Source: Rhynchopus sp. YZ270_cl-10
Taxonomy: Eukaryota > Euglenozoa > Diplonemea > Diplonemida > Diplonemidae
Length of the DNA stretch: 64,000 nucleotides
NCBI GenBank assembly: GCA_964035575.1
Contig: OZ037869.1
Span: 1,116,001-1,180,000 of the forward strand
Direction: 5' to 3'
How positions within the stretch are numbered: the stretch's first letter is position 1; every line of letters begins with the position of its first letter. Under the pieces are notes generated by a model. That model had not been told where the DNA came from. It did not search any database and was given only the letters and a program-made list of their open reading frames with translations. Shown piece by piece: positions 43,026 to 53,500 of the stretch. A program made the translations under genes and the position numbers.

Positions 43026-45284
43026 ATGAAACGCAAACGCGATGTCTCAGGAGACGACGCGAAGTGGGTGCAAACAGTACGCGGCAGCGCTGCGTTCACA
43101 TGCCTGCAGGAGGCTGGGTACATGGCGGGGTTGGTGCAGAATGTTCTGAACGTTTGCGGTGAACGTTCTGTCTTGGATGCAGCGTTGTCCCTTGCAGGCA
43201 ACGACGTACCGGTGGTCATGCCAAAACGAGGCCTCTTCATGTGCCTCGGTATCGACACACTGCCCGCCACCCCTACCGGTATTGTCCACGCCCCACCACT
43301 CTCCCTCCTCTCCTCCACTCCGGAGCGTATCGTACCTGCCGTGCCTCTGCCCCGCTCTTCGCCGTATCTGCAGCCTGCAGTGCCGCCTGGTGATGCGTTG
43401 ACAGTACAAAGGAAGCTGTTAGGTTCGTTGTCGAAGGGGTTGGTGGAGGAGTCTGCGAGTGTGTTTGAAACGCCATTGCAGGATGCAGTGAGGAAGGTGG
43501 TGCGGGCGGTGGGGAAGGCGAGGATGGGGGTGAAGCCGTCGGAAATTGTTGTTTCGTTGCAAGGATTGGTGGAGCGGTGCACCGAGGTTGTGGTGGCGGC
43601 GGAGCTGGACCATGGTGTGGTGCGTGGCATCTCCGTGCATGATTGGCTTTCTGCAGTGCACGATGTTGCTCCCATAGCTGATACCGCGCTCCTCGCCTTC
43701 TTCTCCACCAAAATATACGACACTACGAAGACCACTGCCCACGCAGTTCTTCTCGCTGTTTTATCAGCACTTCCTGATCCACTCTACTTCCGTCTTCTCA
43801 TACGCACCTTGGCTATGATGGTGGAACGTAGTAATGCCACATTATCTACCCAAAAGGGGTTGACTCTCAAAGCGTTGGCAGCTATCAGCAGAAACCCGAC
43901 CGGTTTTTTTGAAAAGAATGTCATGAAGATCTTTGGGGCCCACGAAACAAAGCTTTGCATCGAGCACGCTCTAAACACACAATGTGATCTTGAAGCGGCC
44001 GTTCGTCTATATATTCAGCATCCCGTGGACATGGGGGCTGTCTTCTTCGATGAAGAGGGGCGAACGACAGAAGGGTACCGCAAAATCGAGGAGGTGTTCT
44101 TCCGTGGCTCCATTACCGCAACCGTGGAAGGGTCTGGGGTGCAAAAACTTCTTGCCACGCTGTTTTCAGAAACCCCGAGGGGGGGAACCTCACTGCACGC
44201 ATGGGTGCGTTTGAGAAAACACTTTCGAGACCATCCAATGCCAGCTAGCGTACATATCCCACAGCTCTACCAAACCTCGATACTTCCCCTCCTAAAAGGC
44301 GTTGCAAAGGAAAGCACTGAATCTCGGGTAGAAGTAGCGACAAGAGGAATGGTACTATTTGTCGGCTGCGTACGGTATTTGGGGAAAGAATTCTTGAGAA
44401 AGGTGATAGACAACGATTTGACCCCCTTTTTGAGTGAGGTGACAGATGTGGTTGCAGCATTTCGCGTTGTTGATGGAAACCGCTTCAGTCTCCCACGCGA
44501 TGCTTTCCCAGTCTATGAAGAGGTGGTTGAGGAGATGAGAGGACTTCACACCCTCGATATTTTATCGGCATTTGCTTGTCAAGTGGTCAGAGAGGCGGGG
44601 GTTGCAGGGTTCCCCATTGATACAGAATTTGCGTCAATCCGAGCCAACCTTATATCAGCGGTAACCACGTTACGTAGTGCAATCACCTCCCGTCCACAGT
44701 CTGCCTTCAATATATATCCAAAAGAGGACCATTTTTTCTCCGCATTATTATCCGAAAGCGGAAAACAAAAAACCCTCTTTGCGCTCTCCCAATTCCTCGG
44801 TGAAGGCGTGCTTTTGGGATCCTCTCATTTACGTAGATGGAGGAAATGGGAGCTGGAAGGGTCATTAGGTGGGGTAAAGCAAAGGGGAGGAGGGGACGTA
44901 TCGGTCGATGTGTTGTGCGGAGTGGTGTTGCTGCTGCACGATGTGGCTGAGTGTTATGTCAATGACGTCGTGACAGAGGAGGTGCTGAAGAAAATAACTA
45001 ATGATATGGTTGTAGACAGCAGTGCATTGACGATGGACCACATCCCTGTGGAGGGGAGTCTGGGGAAAGGGCAAGAGGGGGTGGAGAAGGACATATTGTG
45101 TGTCTTTCAGAGTGTTTTCCTCGCCGTCGCTGGCCTCTCCTTTCTTAGCAAAGAGCATCTTGTGAAGTCAGCCCAGGGCGTGTCCTTGCTGCACGCAGGC
45201 CTTCACTGTCAAGCAAAGAACGGGAATACCAAGGCAGCAACCCTCAGAAGCTTCGTCGCGAGACATAAATATATGGTGGAATAA
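43026..45284 (+). CDS. large unrecognised protein, 752 aa
   Basis: One uninterrupted frame. I start at MKRKRDVSGDD (43026), because it opens with a basic, nuclear-localisation-like KRKR and follows CACCACACACA; an in-frame ATG 21 codons upstream lies in pyrimidine-rich DNA that resembles a UTR. The protein is mostly alpha-helical with regularly spaced Leu/Val, as in HEAT/ARM-type or tethering proteins (for example ADTALLAFFSTKIYDTTKTT and QSVFLAVAGLSFLSKEHL). Residues about 85-130 are Pro/Ser-rich. There is no signal peptide, transmembrane span or catalytic motif I can name. The strand, length and coding bias make the gene itself near certain. Confidence 0.8.
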   Translation: MKRKRDVSGDDAKWVQTVRGSAAFTCLQEAGYMAGLVQNVLNVCGERSVLDAALSLAGNDVPVVMPKRGLFMCLGIDTLPATPTGIVHAPPLSLLSSTPERIVPAVPLPRSSPYLQPAVPPGDALTVQRKLLGSLSKGLVEESASVFETPLQDAVRKVVRAVGKARMGVKPSEIVVSLQGLVERCTEVVVAAELDHGVVRGISVHDWLSAVHDVAPIADTALLAFFSTKIYDTTKTTAHAVLLAVLSALPDPLYFRLLIRTLAMMVERSNATLSTQKGLTLKALAAISRNPTGFFEKNVMKIFGAHETKLCIEHALNTQCDLEAAVRLYIQHPVDMGAVFFDEEGRTTEGYRKIEEVFFRGSITATVEGSGVQKLLATLFSETPRGGTSLHAWVRLRKHFRDHPMPASVHIPQLYQTSILPLLKGVAKESTESRVEVATRGMVLFVGCVRYLGKEFLRKVIDNDLTPFLSEVTDVVAAFRVVDGNRFSLPRDAFPVYEEVVEEMRGLHTLDILSAFACQVVREAGVAGFPIDTEFASIRANLISAVTTLRSAITSRPQSAFNIYPKEDHFFSALLSESGKQKTLFALSQFLGEGVLLGSSHLRRWRKWELEGSLGGVKQRGGGDVSVDVLCGVVLLLHDVAECYVNDVVTEEVLKKITNDMVVDSSALTMDHIPVEGSLGKGQEGVEKDILCVFQSVFLAVAGLSFLSKEHLVKSAQGVSLLHAGLHCQAKNGNTKAATLRSFVARHKYMVE

Positions 45285-45417
45285 ATAGAGCGGAAAAAAT
45301 GGTGAGAGTTCCGTGTGTTTCGTTTAAATCAGAATGAACAAAAATAAAAAAAGAGAGGGGGGTTTGTTGTTAGTGATGTAGGGTAGAGTGTGTGGTTGAG
45401 GAAGGTTCTCAGTTGTG

Positions 45418-46089
45418 CATGATGATATTCAGTTAAAGCCATTGGTCCATTCAATGAAGCAGGAAAACCTCCTGATGATTTTCACTTTAACTTAAGACAG
45501 AAGGAAACTGAACAGCAGAAGAGTGTTGGTTCCACATCCACATCCAAACAAGAGTTTTACGCACACCCCCCTTGATCCACCATTGCGAGGGGAGAGGTCG
45601 ACTTGTCCCCTCTGAGAAAACAGCTGACGTGGACAACTGAAGAGAATGATGACAAAACTTAATAATTTGGCAATTTGCGTATGAAGCCACGCTGTTGATT
45701 ACAACATTAAGAAGACGAGACTGACCACGTTGCACCACACCACACCACATCACATCACACCAACAACGTCCACTCACTGCACCTGCGGCTGTATTGTGCC
45801 GACGGGTGTGAACCAGTAGGCGGAGAAACACATGTATCTCTGAACACCTCCACACACACCACACACGGAAGAGATGAAAATGATGATAAAACTATTATTC
45901 ATGCGTGTCTTTAAACGGACTCCTTTGCGGGAATGTTGAGAAACAATTTTGGCTACGTCTGACAACACAACACACAACACCTCTCTGTGGCATGATGATC
46001 TATCAGCAGTCTCCCTCTTCCGAATGGCTTTGACGAATGCCTGCGACTACGAACCTGGGACACGTTGTTGTCCTACTTGCGCTGACCAC
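45418..46089 (+). promoter_or_regulatory. duplicated 5'-flank module, copy 1 (upstream of the DUF6748 gene)
   Basis: About 670 bp, shared with 47689-48160 (first part) and 55962-56508 (second part). Identity is near-complete by eye: over the 55962-56508 part I see only scattered single differences. Contents include CATGATGATATTCAGTTAAA at the start, a CACCACACCACACCACATCA run in the middle, and GCCTGCGACTACGAACCTGG near the end. It ends about 130 bp before the DUF6748 start codon. The likely role is promoter and 5' UTR; no mobile-element signature is visible. Confidence 0.75.
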
Positions 46090-46216
46090 ACATCCTATCA
46101 CCACCACCTGTTCAACAATTTCCCTTTCCCTTTCACCTCCCAACCCCCTCCCTCCCCACAAGACATCAGTTCACCCAACACACATTCACAGACTCAACAC
46201 AAAGAAAGAGACAACG

Positions 46217-47077
46217 ATGCAAACGACAGTGCTCGCTGCTGCCCTGCTCTGCGTAGGAGCAAACGGTGCGGCGCTCCTGACGGAGCAGTCAACTGCCTTT
46301 GACGCACAGGGTTACTACCACGCGAGGCAGGACCAAAGGAGATGCGTGCACCCACTTTGCGGTGGGTACTGGATCCGTGCGGTGAACCAGCGCTACACGA
46401 CGTGTGCAAACGGGATGCTGGAGACGGAGTGCTATGTGGCCGAAGTTGTGTCGGACAGCCCGTTCAATTTTGAGGGCCCGTGGCAGCTGCTGAAGGGGGA
46501 GCACACGAGCAAGGTGTGGGACAACTGGGGTGTGCTGGGGAGCTTCAAGCTGGAGACTGCACACAAGCAAGCAAGCGAGGTGGAGGGCACAGGGTCCTTT
46601 GTGGCTGTGAAGGACAACGGGGTGCGCTGCGTGACCCACCCGTGCCCGAGCATGACGGAGATCTTTCTGAACTGGCATTTCTCGAGGTCCATCTCGGACA
46701 TCACGTTCAGCGAAGACCTGGACGCGGAGATGGTGGCGTGGGCAAGAGAGAACATCTTCACTGGACACGAGGTTGTGGTCGCTGGGAGGCACAGGTACGT
46801 GAGCGGCCCTGCTGGCTACGGGCTTGGGCTTGTGGTGAACCAGATCTACCAGCCTGCGACACTGTGCGCAGAAGGCTACTCGTGGCACAAGGAGGCCTGC
46901 CGCACCTCCTTTGGCTGTGCACACCCTGAGCTGGAGCTGACTGCTGCTGGTGGAGCCCCGATGGTGGACCCTGTCACGGGTGAGGTCACGGGCACGTTCT
47001 ACCAGAGCTGTGTGAAGAGCTGTGACCCTCCGGCCTTCGCATCTGGGCCGGGTAAGTGCTACGTCGCTCTTCCTTGA
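46217..47077 (+). CDS. secreted DUF6748-type protein, 286 aa
   Basis: Starts at MQTTVLAAALLCVGANG, a good signal peptide (about 18 residues). The mature part opens YYHARQDQRRCVHPLCGGYW, then IRAVNQRYTTCANGMLETEC and YVAEV. This is the conserved motif of DUF6748, a family I know mainly from bacteria such as myxobacteria. A second, weaker unit (GVRCVTHPCPSMTEIFLNWH, near residue 135) repeats the C-x4-C spacing. Cysteines C43, C48, C63, C72, C138 and C143 probably form disulfides outside the cell. The function is unknown. Codons are strongly G/C-ending, unlike the gene at 43026. The frame stays open upstream to 46037 (MPATTNLGHVVVLLALTT), inside the duplicated module, so a longer leader cannot be excluded. 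Confidence 0.75.
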   Translation: MQTTVLAAALLCVGANGAALLTEQSTAFDAQGYYHARQDQRRCVHPLCGGYWIRAVNQRYTTCANGMLETECYVAEVVSDSPFNFEGPWQLLKGEHTSKVWDNWGVLGSFKLETAHKQASEVEGTGSFVAVKDNGVRCVTHPCPSMTEIFLNWHFSRSISDITFSEDLDAEMVAWARENIFTGHEVVVAGRHRYVSGPAGYGLGLVVNQIYQPATLCAEGYSWHKEACRTSFGCAHPELELTAAGGAPMVDPVTGEVTGTFYQSCVKSCDPPAFASGPGKCYVALP

Positions 47078-47688
47078 AGGTGAAAGGGTGATAGGGTTCG
47101 TAACCCACAGACATGCTCCGAAAACAACCAACGATGCGCAACTTGAAAAGAGCGCAACAAACAACTTGATTTTGATTTTTCTTTTATTTTGATTTTATTT
47201 GCTTTACACTTTTGACCGTCACGGTCACATTATTTTGGGGGCAATTTTTGCGATACGCCTTTTGGGCGAAGATGCAATGCCCCCAAGCCACCAGCAAACG
47301 CATACCATGTGATGCATATTCGTATTCTATGTACTTTGCACCCTTTTTTTCCTTCTCTTTTTATTTATAAAGTGTGTGCGCCGTGAGGCTCACTCATCTT
47401 TCAAGCTTTCTTTTATCTTCACGCTTTTATGTATCCGCAAGGGCACCGTTCGTTTTCCCTTTATTTTCCTTGCACACCTGCATCCAAGAGGTGTCGGAAC
47501 GTTTATCAACTTCGCTTTCTTTCAGGCATGACTCATGAGACCTCTGTGAGTCATCTGTTCGACGGATTTTTTTTCTCTATTTTTCTGCAACCACGTTACC
47601 CAAGAATCGGTATCACCAAACAAAGGAAGCAAACCCTCCCCTCCCTCCGTCTTGTCTGCACATCCACATCTAACAATCCTCGAGTGCA
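47078..47688. other. intergenic
   Basis: Holds a family B stem-loop at 47370-47400 (AGTGTGTGCGCCGTGAGGCT then CACTCATCTT). It is T-rich otherwise, and no gene was seen. Confidence 0.5.
47370..47400 (+). repeat. stem-loop repeat family B
   Basis: AAGTGTGTGCGCCGTGAGGC then TCACTCATCTT and TCAAGCTTTC, about 290 bp after the DUF6748 stop. Confidence 0.55.
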
Positions 47689-48160
47689 CATGATGATATT
47701 CAGTTAAAGCCATTGGTCCATTCAATGAAGCAGGAAAACCTCCTGATGATTTTCACTTTAACTTAAGACAGAAGGAAACTGAACAGCAGAAGAGTGTTGG
47801 TTCCACATCCACATCCGTAACAAGAGTTTTACGCACACCCCCCTTGATCCACCATTGCGAGGGGAGAGGTCGACTTGTCCCCTCTGAGAAAACAGCTGAC
47901 GTGGACAACTGAAGAGAATGATGACAAAACTTAATAATTTGGCAATTTGCGTATGAAGCCACGCTGTTGATTACAACATTAAGAAGACGAGACTGACCAC
48001 GTTGCACCACACCACACCACATCACATCACACCAACAACGTCCACTCACTGCACCTGCGGCTGTATTGTGCCGACGGGTGTGAACCAGTAGGCGGAGAAA
48101 CACATGTGTGTCTCTGAACACCTCCACACACCACACACGGAAGAGATGAAAATGATGATA
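47689..48160 (+). promoter_or_regulatory. duplicated 5'-flank module, copy 2 (upstream of the S37 peptidase gene)
   Basis: Matches copy 1 from CATGATGATATTCAG to GAGATGAAAATGATGATA, then departs from it 140 bp before the peptidase start. It differs by small indels, for example CCGTAACAAG for CCAAACAAG, and GTGTGTCTC for GTATCTC. Confidence 0.75.
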
Positions 48161-48300
48161 GCAACCTCCCGCATCACATCACACCACAACGTACACTTGA
48201 CAGTGAGACTTTTTCCGGGGTTCCTCCTCACCTTCCTCACCTTACATGACAACTTACACACCACGAACAGATTATTCTTTCTGAAAAAGTATACAAAAAA

Positions 48301-49785
48301 ATGAGAGTTGCTGTCAACACAGTGACAGCATTGCTGTGTGCGTGCACGACCCTGAGTGTGTCTGCGACGACAACAGACCCACACGCATCTGCAAACGTGA
48401 GCGACGTGCTGGCCTCCCTGCGACACGTGACGAACCTGCTTGAGGAGCCCTGTGGCGACTACGTGCCATACACAGCACGCTGCTTCACGTTCACTGTGAC
48501 ACAGCCTGTGAACCACTTCAGACGCTGGAGCACAGCGACCTTTGAGCAGAAGGTGCGCATCATCCACCGCAGCTGGGACGCACCTGTTGCCCTGCGCACG
48601 CGAGGCTACGAGCTGTACGCGGACAGCACGCCGTACCGGTACTACCCGATTGAGCCGACACGCATGCTCGAGGGGAACCTCATTGACGTGGAGCACAGGT
48701 ACTACGGGGACTCGATCCCCGGTGCTGCTGCGGGGCGTCCGTACGACTACTCAGGGCTGACGGTACTGCAGAGTGCGATTGACCTGCTGAAGGTGGTGCG
48801 GACGCTGCGTGGGCGGGGCCGCTACACAGGCCGATGGGTGTCCTTCGGGTACAGCAAGGGTGGGATGACGGCGACCTTCTTTAGGCGGTACTTCCCGCGT
48901 GCTGTGGACGCGACTGTGGCGTACGTGGCACCGCTGAACACAGACCTCCCGGACACACGTGGGCTCGACTACTTCGCAGGGCTTGGGTCGGAGGAGTGCA
49001 GGGCGACGCTGCTTGCCTTCCAGCGTGGTGTGCTGCAGCGCCGTGACGAGGCGGCCGGGTACCTGGCGGAGCTTGTGGCGTCGACGAACGACAGCGCAGC
49101 GCACTACAAGCGCGGTGGTGTGTCGGAGGCCCTCGAGTACATGGTGTCGGAGTACGACTTCTTCTTCTGGCAGTACGGCGGGGAGGCCTACTGCGGGGAC
49201 GTCCCCGACGCAGCAAACACGTCGACGCCGATCGCAACTGTCATGGAGCACCTCGACCTGCACGTCGGCCTCACGACGTACTTTGCGCGCAGCCTTGCCC
49301 AGGGCACCGACACGTACTACCAGCAGGTGCTGTCTGAGCTGGGGAACTCTGCGGCCCTCCTGGAGCCCCTGGAGGACCTGCTGCAGTACAACCCAAACGA
49401 CGTCTCTGTGTACGGCCCGCACGACACAGAGACACCGTGCTACTCGTCGCGCACCATGCGCGGTGTGGAGCACTGGGCCAAGTACCGTGCAACGAAGGTC
49501 ATGTACGTGTACGGTGGGGGTGACCCGTGGTCTGCAGTCATGTACCCGCTCCCGTACAACGCCGTGAGGAACGATGTGCACCGCTTCGTGGCTGCGGACA
49601 GCAACCACGGGGCAGACATCAGTGAGCTTGCGGACAGTGAGGGGCGCCAGGAGGCGACGAACACCGTGCGCAGGTGGGCTGGGCTGCCGGAGCTGTCGGA
49701 GGAAGAGGAGACACAGCGCACGGCAGATGTGCAGGTCAACGGTCTTGCCTTGCCACGTGTGCCTGCTGAGGGGAGGAGGCGTTAG
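48301..49785 (+). CDS. secreted serine peptidase, S37 (PS-10) type, 494 aa
   Basis: A signal peptide (MRVAVNTVTALLCACTTLSV SA) leads an alpha/beta-hydrolase peptidase of family S37, the Streptomyces PS-10 tripeptidyl aminopeptidase type. Visible marks are FTFTVTQPVNHF, DVEHRYYGDSIP, the nucleophile elbow FGYSKGGMTATFFRRYFP (Ser185), VAYVAPLNTDLPDT, YGGGDPWS (Asp408) and DSNHGADI (His436), in the S-D-H order expected. It would remove short peptides from protein N-termini outside the cell or in a digestive vacuole. The family is known mainly from bacteria. It is intronless and uses G/C-ending codons like both neighbours. The start follows GTATACAAAAAA. The C-terminal tail (GLALPRVPAEGRRR) is short and basic. 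Confidence 0.85.
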   Translation: MRVAVNTVTALLCACTTLSVSATTTDPHASANVSDVLASLRHVTNLLEEPCGDYVPYTARCFTFTVTQPVNHFRRWSTATFEQKVRIIHRSWDAPVALRTRGYELYADSTPYRYYPIEPTRMLEGNLIDVEHRYYGDSIPGAAAGRPYDYSGLTVLQSAIDLLKVVRTLRGRGRYTGRWVSFGYSKGGMTATFFRRYFPRAVDATVAYVAPLNTDLPDTRGLDYFAGLGSEECRATLLAFQRGVLQRRDEAAGYLAELVASTNDSAAHYKRGGVSEALEYMVSEYDFFFWQYGGEAYCGDVPDAANTSTPIATVMEHLDLHVGLTTYFARSLAQGTDTYYQQVLSELGNSAALLEPLEDLLQYNPNDVSVYGPHDTETPCYSSRTMRGVEHWAKYRATKVMYVYGGGDPWSAVMYPLPYNAVRNDVHRFVAADSNHGADISELADSEGRQEATNTVRRWAGLPELSEEEETQRTADVQVNGLALPRVPAEGRRR

Positions 49786-50512
49786 GTTGGAGGTGAAGAG
49801 GAAGAACCGCGTGTGGTGGCACCTTCGTGTGTGGTGCATGAGAGACATACTGTCTCTTTAAAATGGTTGTTTGCTTTGCTTGTTTTTGTTGGTTGTTTCT
49901 TATGTCGAGTTCCCGAAGATGCCGGAAAATGGATAAAATACAACAGAGAAAGAGAAAGAGAGCACACGCGCTTCCATTGGTTGTCAATCGTCGTGTTTTC
50001 TATTCTTCTTTGGTTATCGGGAGCTTGAAACAGAGAACACCAAATTTTAAGATAAAAAGGTGGAGGTACAATGGTCGGTTCGGGTCGGTTCTATATTTCA
50101 TACGTCTTCTGTGATGTCTCGCAGTGGAGGTGTTGCGGCCTGGAAATGACTTTTTTGAAATTTGTCGTTGTTGCCCATTTGGGTTTTGCTTTTGTTTGTT
50201 TTGTTTTGTGTGTGTGCAGTGATGAGACACATGCCTCTTTCAAACGTTGTTAGTTTTTTCTTCTTCTTTTTCGTTGTCTTTGCTTTTTCTAGAGTGTTGA
50301 CCTGCACATTTCATCGCTCACGACATCTTTGATCAGGCAGACACCACACACCGTGTGATACAATTTCGCATTTAGTGTCTGTTTGATGCGTTGCTTCATT
50401 TGATGTCTCAAGAGAACACCCAGCAGACTTTGCATCCCTTCGTACACCCCATCCTCATCCTCATCCTCGTCCTCAATTTCACTCCTCACAACAGGTTTTT
50501 TTATTGAAGAAT
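49786..50512. other. intergenic
   Basis: No gene seen. A family B-like hairpin (GTGTGTGTGCAGTGATGAGA then CACATGCCTCTTTCAA) is near 50207. CCTCATCCTCATCCTCGTCC precedes the PARP gene. Confidence 0.45.
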
Positions 50513-53500
50513 ATGGACCTCTCGAGCGTGGTCATGGCGAAGCTGGGCTCGACGTCGACACGAGGCAGCCACACGACGGAGGGCGAGGCGTCGTCGTGCG
50601 AGGCAGCGTCGACGGCTGCGTCTGCAGAGGCCACTGCGGCACCGGCAATGCGCCCCGTGCAGGTGTCGCTGTGCGTGCAGCGTGCACACGAGACGGCGTC
50701 GCTTGGGATGGTGCTGGGCGACGGCTGCGTGGTGCGCAAGGTTGTGAAGGGGTCGCCTGCCTCTGTGGCCGGGGTCATCGCTGGGATGCGCATCACACAC
50801 GTGAACGGGACGGCAGTCGCATCCCCGGGGGACGCAAAGCGTGCGGGCAGTGCCCTGCTTGACCTGCACCTCACGGGCATTGTTGACAGCAGCACCCGCC
50901 AGCGTGGCCGTGTGGTGTCGTGGAACGCACGTGGCTACGGGATGGTTGCCCCAGACGTACCGATCGTGCTGCCCGCAGGACAGGTCTACGCCTCGGACGA
51001 CCCTGCGCTCTACGTCGGGAAGCTGTTCTGCCACATCTCGCAGTGTGCGCACGCCCTCGAGGTCAACGCCTCGGTGGAGTTCAACGTGGAGATCGCCCCC
51101 GAAGGTCTGCGGGCAGTGGGGGTGCGTCTCTGCAGCACTGTGCCGTCCGGGGTTGACGTGAAGCGCGTAGGGCTGACCAGGACGGTGGAATCGATCGAGT
51201 GGTGGAACGTGAACAACCTGCACCAGGTCGGGAAGGTGGTGGTGACCGGGGACCGGACTGCGCGCACGCTGCAGTACAGCAGGAACGGGGTGGCACGTCC
51301 GGCGGTACGTCAGATGGTGTTCGACGGGGCGAACGCGGTGCACATGCCGGAGATCGAGAAGACACTGCGGGTGCCGTATGGGCCGGACAGGGTGCGTCTC
51401 GTGGCGGCGCTGCGGGAGCTGGCAGACCGGTGCTTTGTGCAGCACAACTTCCCCTCACGGGCAGCAGCAGCCTCACTCACCGAGGAGGACAACGAGGCGG
51501 AGCAGCGTGGTGGGCGCGGGAGCGGTGCAATGGTGGCACGCACCACGACGCGCCTCTGGATTGGGTGGCTCACACCGACGCTGGCCTCGCGCCCGGCACA
51601 GCTGCGGCGTGCAGTGGAGGAGCTGCTGGAGGGACACAAGGTCGAGTCTGTGCGGGAGTGCCCTGTGCAGGACAAGCTGGCTGTCATTGTGACGCTTGCC
51701 GGGAACCGCGGGGTGACGCTGATGCAGGTGTGCGAGCTGAACATGCGGGAGCACGCTGGCGGGGTGCGGGTGACCATTGACGATGCGGGGAGCCGCAGCA
51801 CCAGGACTGCCACGCAGACGAGCAGCACCACCACTGCCGCAAAGGCTGGCGCAGACATGGGCCGTGTTGAGCTTGCGATGACAGTCACCCTGCCACGCGA
51901 CCTCACGTGCGTGTCTGCCTCTTCAGCATCAGCATCAGCATCAGCAGCACCACAGAAGAAGATGAAGATGCTGCACACACGCAGCATGGGTGTGCGCCTG
52001 GACAGCACCTGCCGCATTGCCGAGGTGACACCAGGGTCTGCCGCCTCTGTGGCAGGCATGTGCCCCTCGATGCAGGTGGAGCAGGTCGCAGGGCAGGCTG
52101 TGTCGACGCCAGCGGACGTTGAGGCTGCGCTTGCTGCACACCATGGCAAGGGCAAGGACAAGGACAAGGCAGTGGACGTTGCTGTGGTGGCCTCGATGGA
52201 CAGCAGCGGCTTCGTGGGTGGCCGTGTGGAGTCGTGGTCGGACCGTGGGGGTGTGCTGGTGCCCGATGTGCCGGTCTTCGTGCCTGCAGGCGTGCTGCCG
52301 GCGTCGCCGTCGTCTGCGGTGTACATTGGGGATGTGCTGTGTGCGCCTGCAGCGCTGCCTGCAGGTGTGCGCAGCCTTGCTCCAGGCCAGGCTGTGGCGT
52401 TCAGGGTGCACTACCAGGGCGGACGGATGCGTGCGCTCGCCGTGCGTGCTGCTAAGGAGGGCGCGCGTCTGCAGGAGGTGGCAGAGGCCGCACAGCGCAA
52501 CGTGCGCGCCGGCTCGGACATGGCACGTGTCGTGAACCACGCCCCGAAGATCTGCATGATGCACCTTGGGGGGAAGTGCAGGAAGTTGGATGCTAAGGTC
52601 AAGACAAACCAGGCTGCAGCCGCACACGCACAGGGGGGTATGCTGCCGAGGTGTGCGGGTGGGGTGCACGTGGACCTCCCTGGAACGTCTTCTCCGTCTC
52701 CGTCCTCGTCCCCCTCCGTTCACGCAAAGGCGTCTTCTTCTGAGGCCGATGAGAAGAAGGAGTCAGAGGCCGAGTCCCTGAGAAAGGTGCTGACACGTGT
52801 GAGCCCCGCAAAGCTGCAGCTGCTGCAGCAGCAGGTGGCGGAGGCGGCGAAGGGATCCCACAGCTGGTGCGGCGGGCAGGCAATGCAGGTGCAGGAGGCG
52901 TGGCAGCTGAAGAACGAGGCGCTCGAGTTCCGCTTCCGTGCGACGGAGTACAACATGCGGCAGGCGACGGGGCGTGCGCCAGACATGATTGAGGGCTTCC
53001 ACGGGACTGCGGAGGCGAATGTGCTGAGCATCGCACTGCACGGCTTTGACCCCTTGCGGCGGGCGGGACAGGTCTTCGGGGCCGGCGAGTACTTTGCGAA
53101 GAACCCGAACGTGTCGGTCGGGTACTGCCACGGCGGGGCGTACATGTTCCTGTGCGGGCTGATTCTCGGGGCGGCGGACGTGGACCACACGTGGGTGCAG
53201 GACATGGGGTACTACGTGATGAAGCAGCAGGGCGGGAACATCCAGTGCCTGCCGCGCTACCTGATCCGCTTTGCACCTGAGGCGTGCCCCGAGGCGCGGC
53301 TTGGGAAGGCACTTGCACAGTTTGGCGGTGAGGCGGACGATGCGGAGGCGACGCTGCGCAAGATGGGTGAGGACCAGCGCGGTGGTGTGGAGGCGTGCAA
53401 AGGGCGTGTCGACGCAACGATGATGGCGGCACACACCCGCTGCCTGTGGATGGGGTGGCTGGACCCGGAGCTGGGACGCGACGACGCTGCAGTGGAGGCG

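Noticed and set aside
43026-45284. NELF-B/COBRA1 or another named helical-repeat protein
   Set aside because: Only the general helical pattern matches; I could not line up conserved blocks.
48301-49785. Peptidase family S28 (lysosomal Pro-X carboxypeptidase)
   Set aside because: The GYSKGGMT elbow with YVAP following and the TQPVNHF and HGAD signatures fit S37 (PS-10) better.
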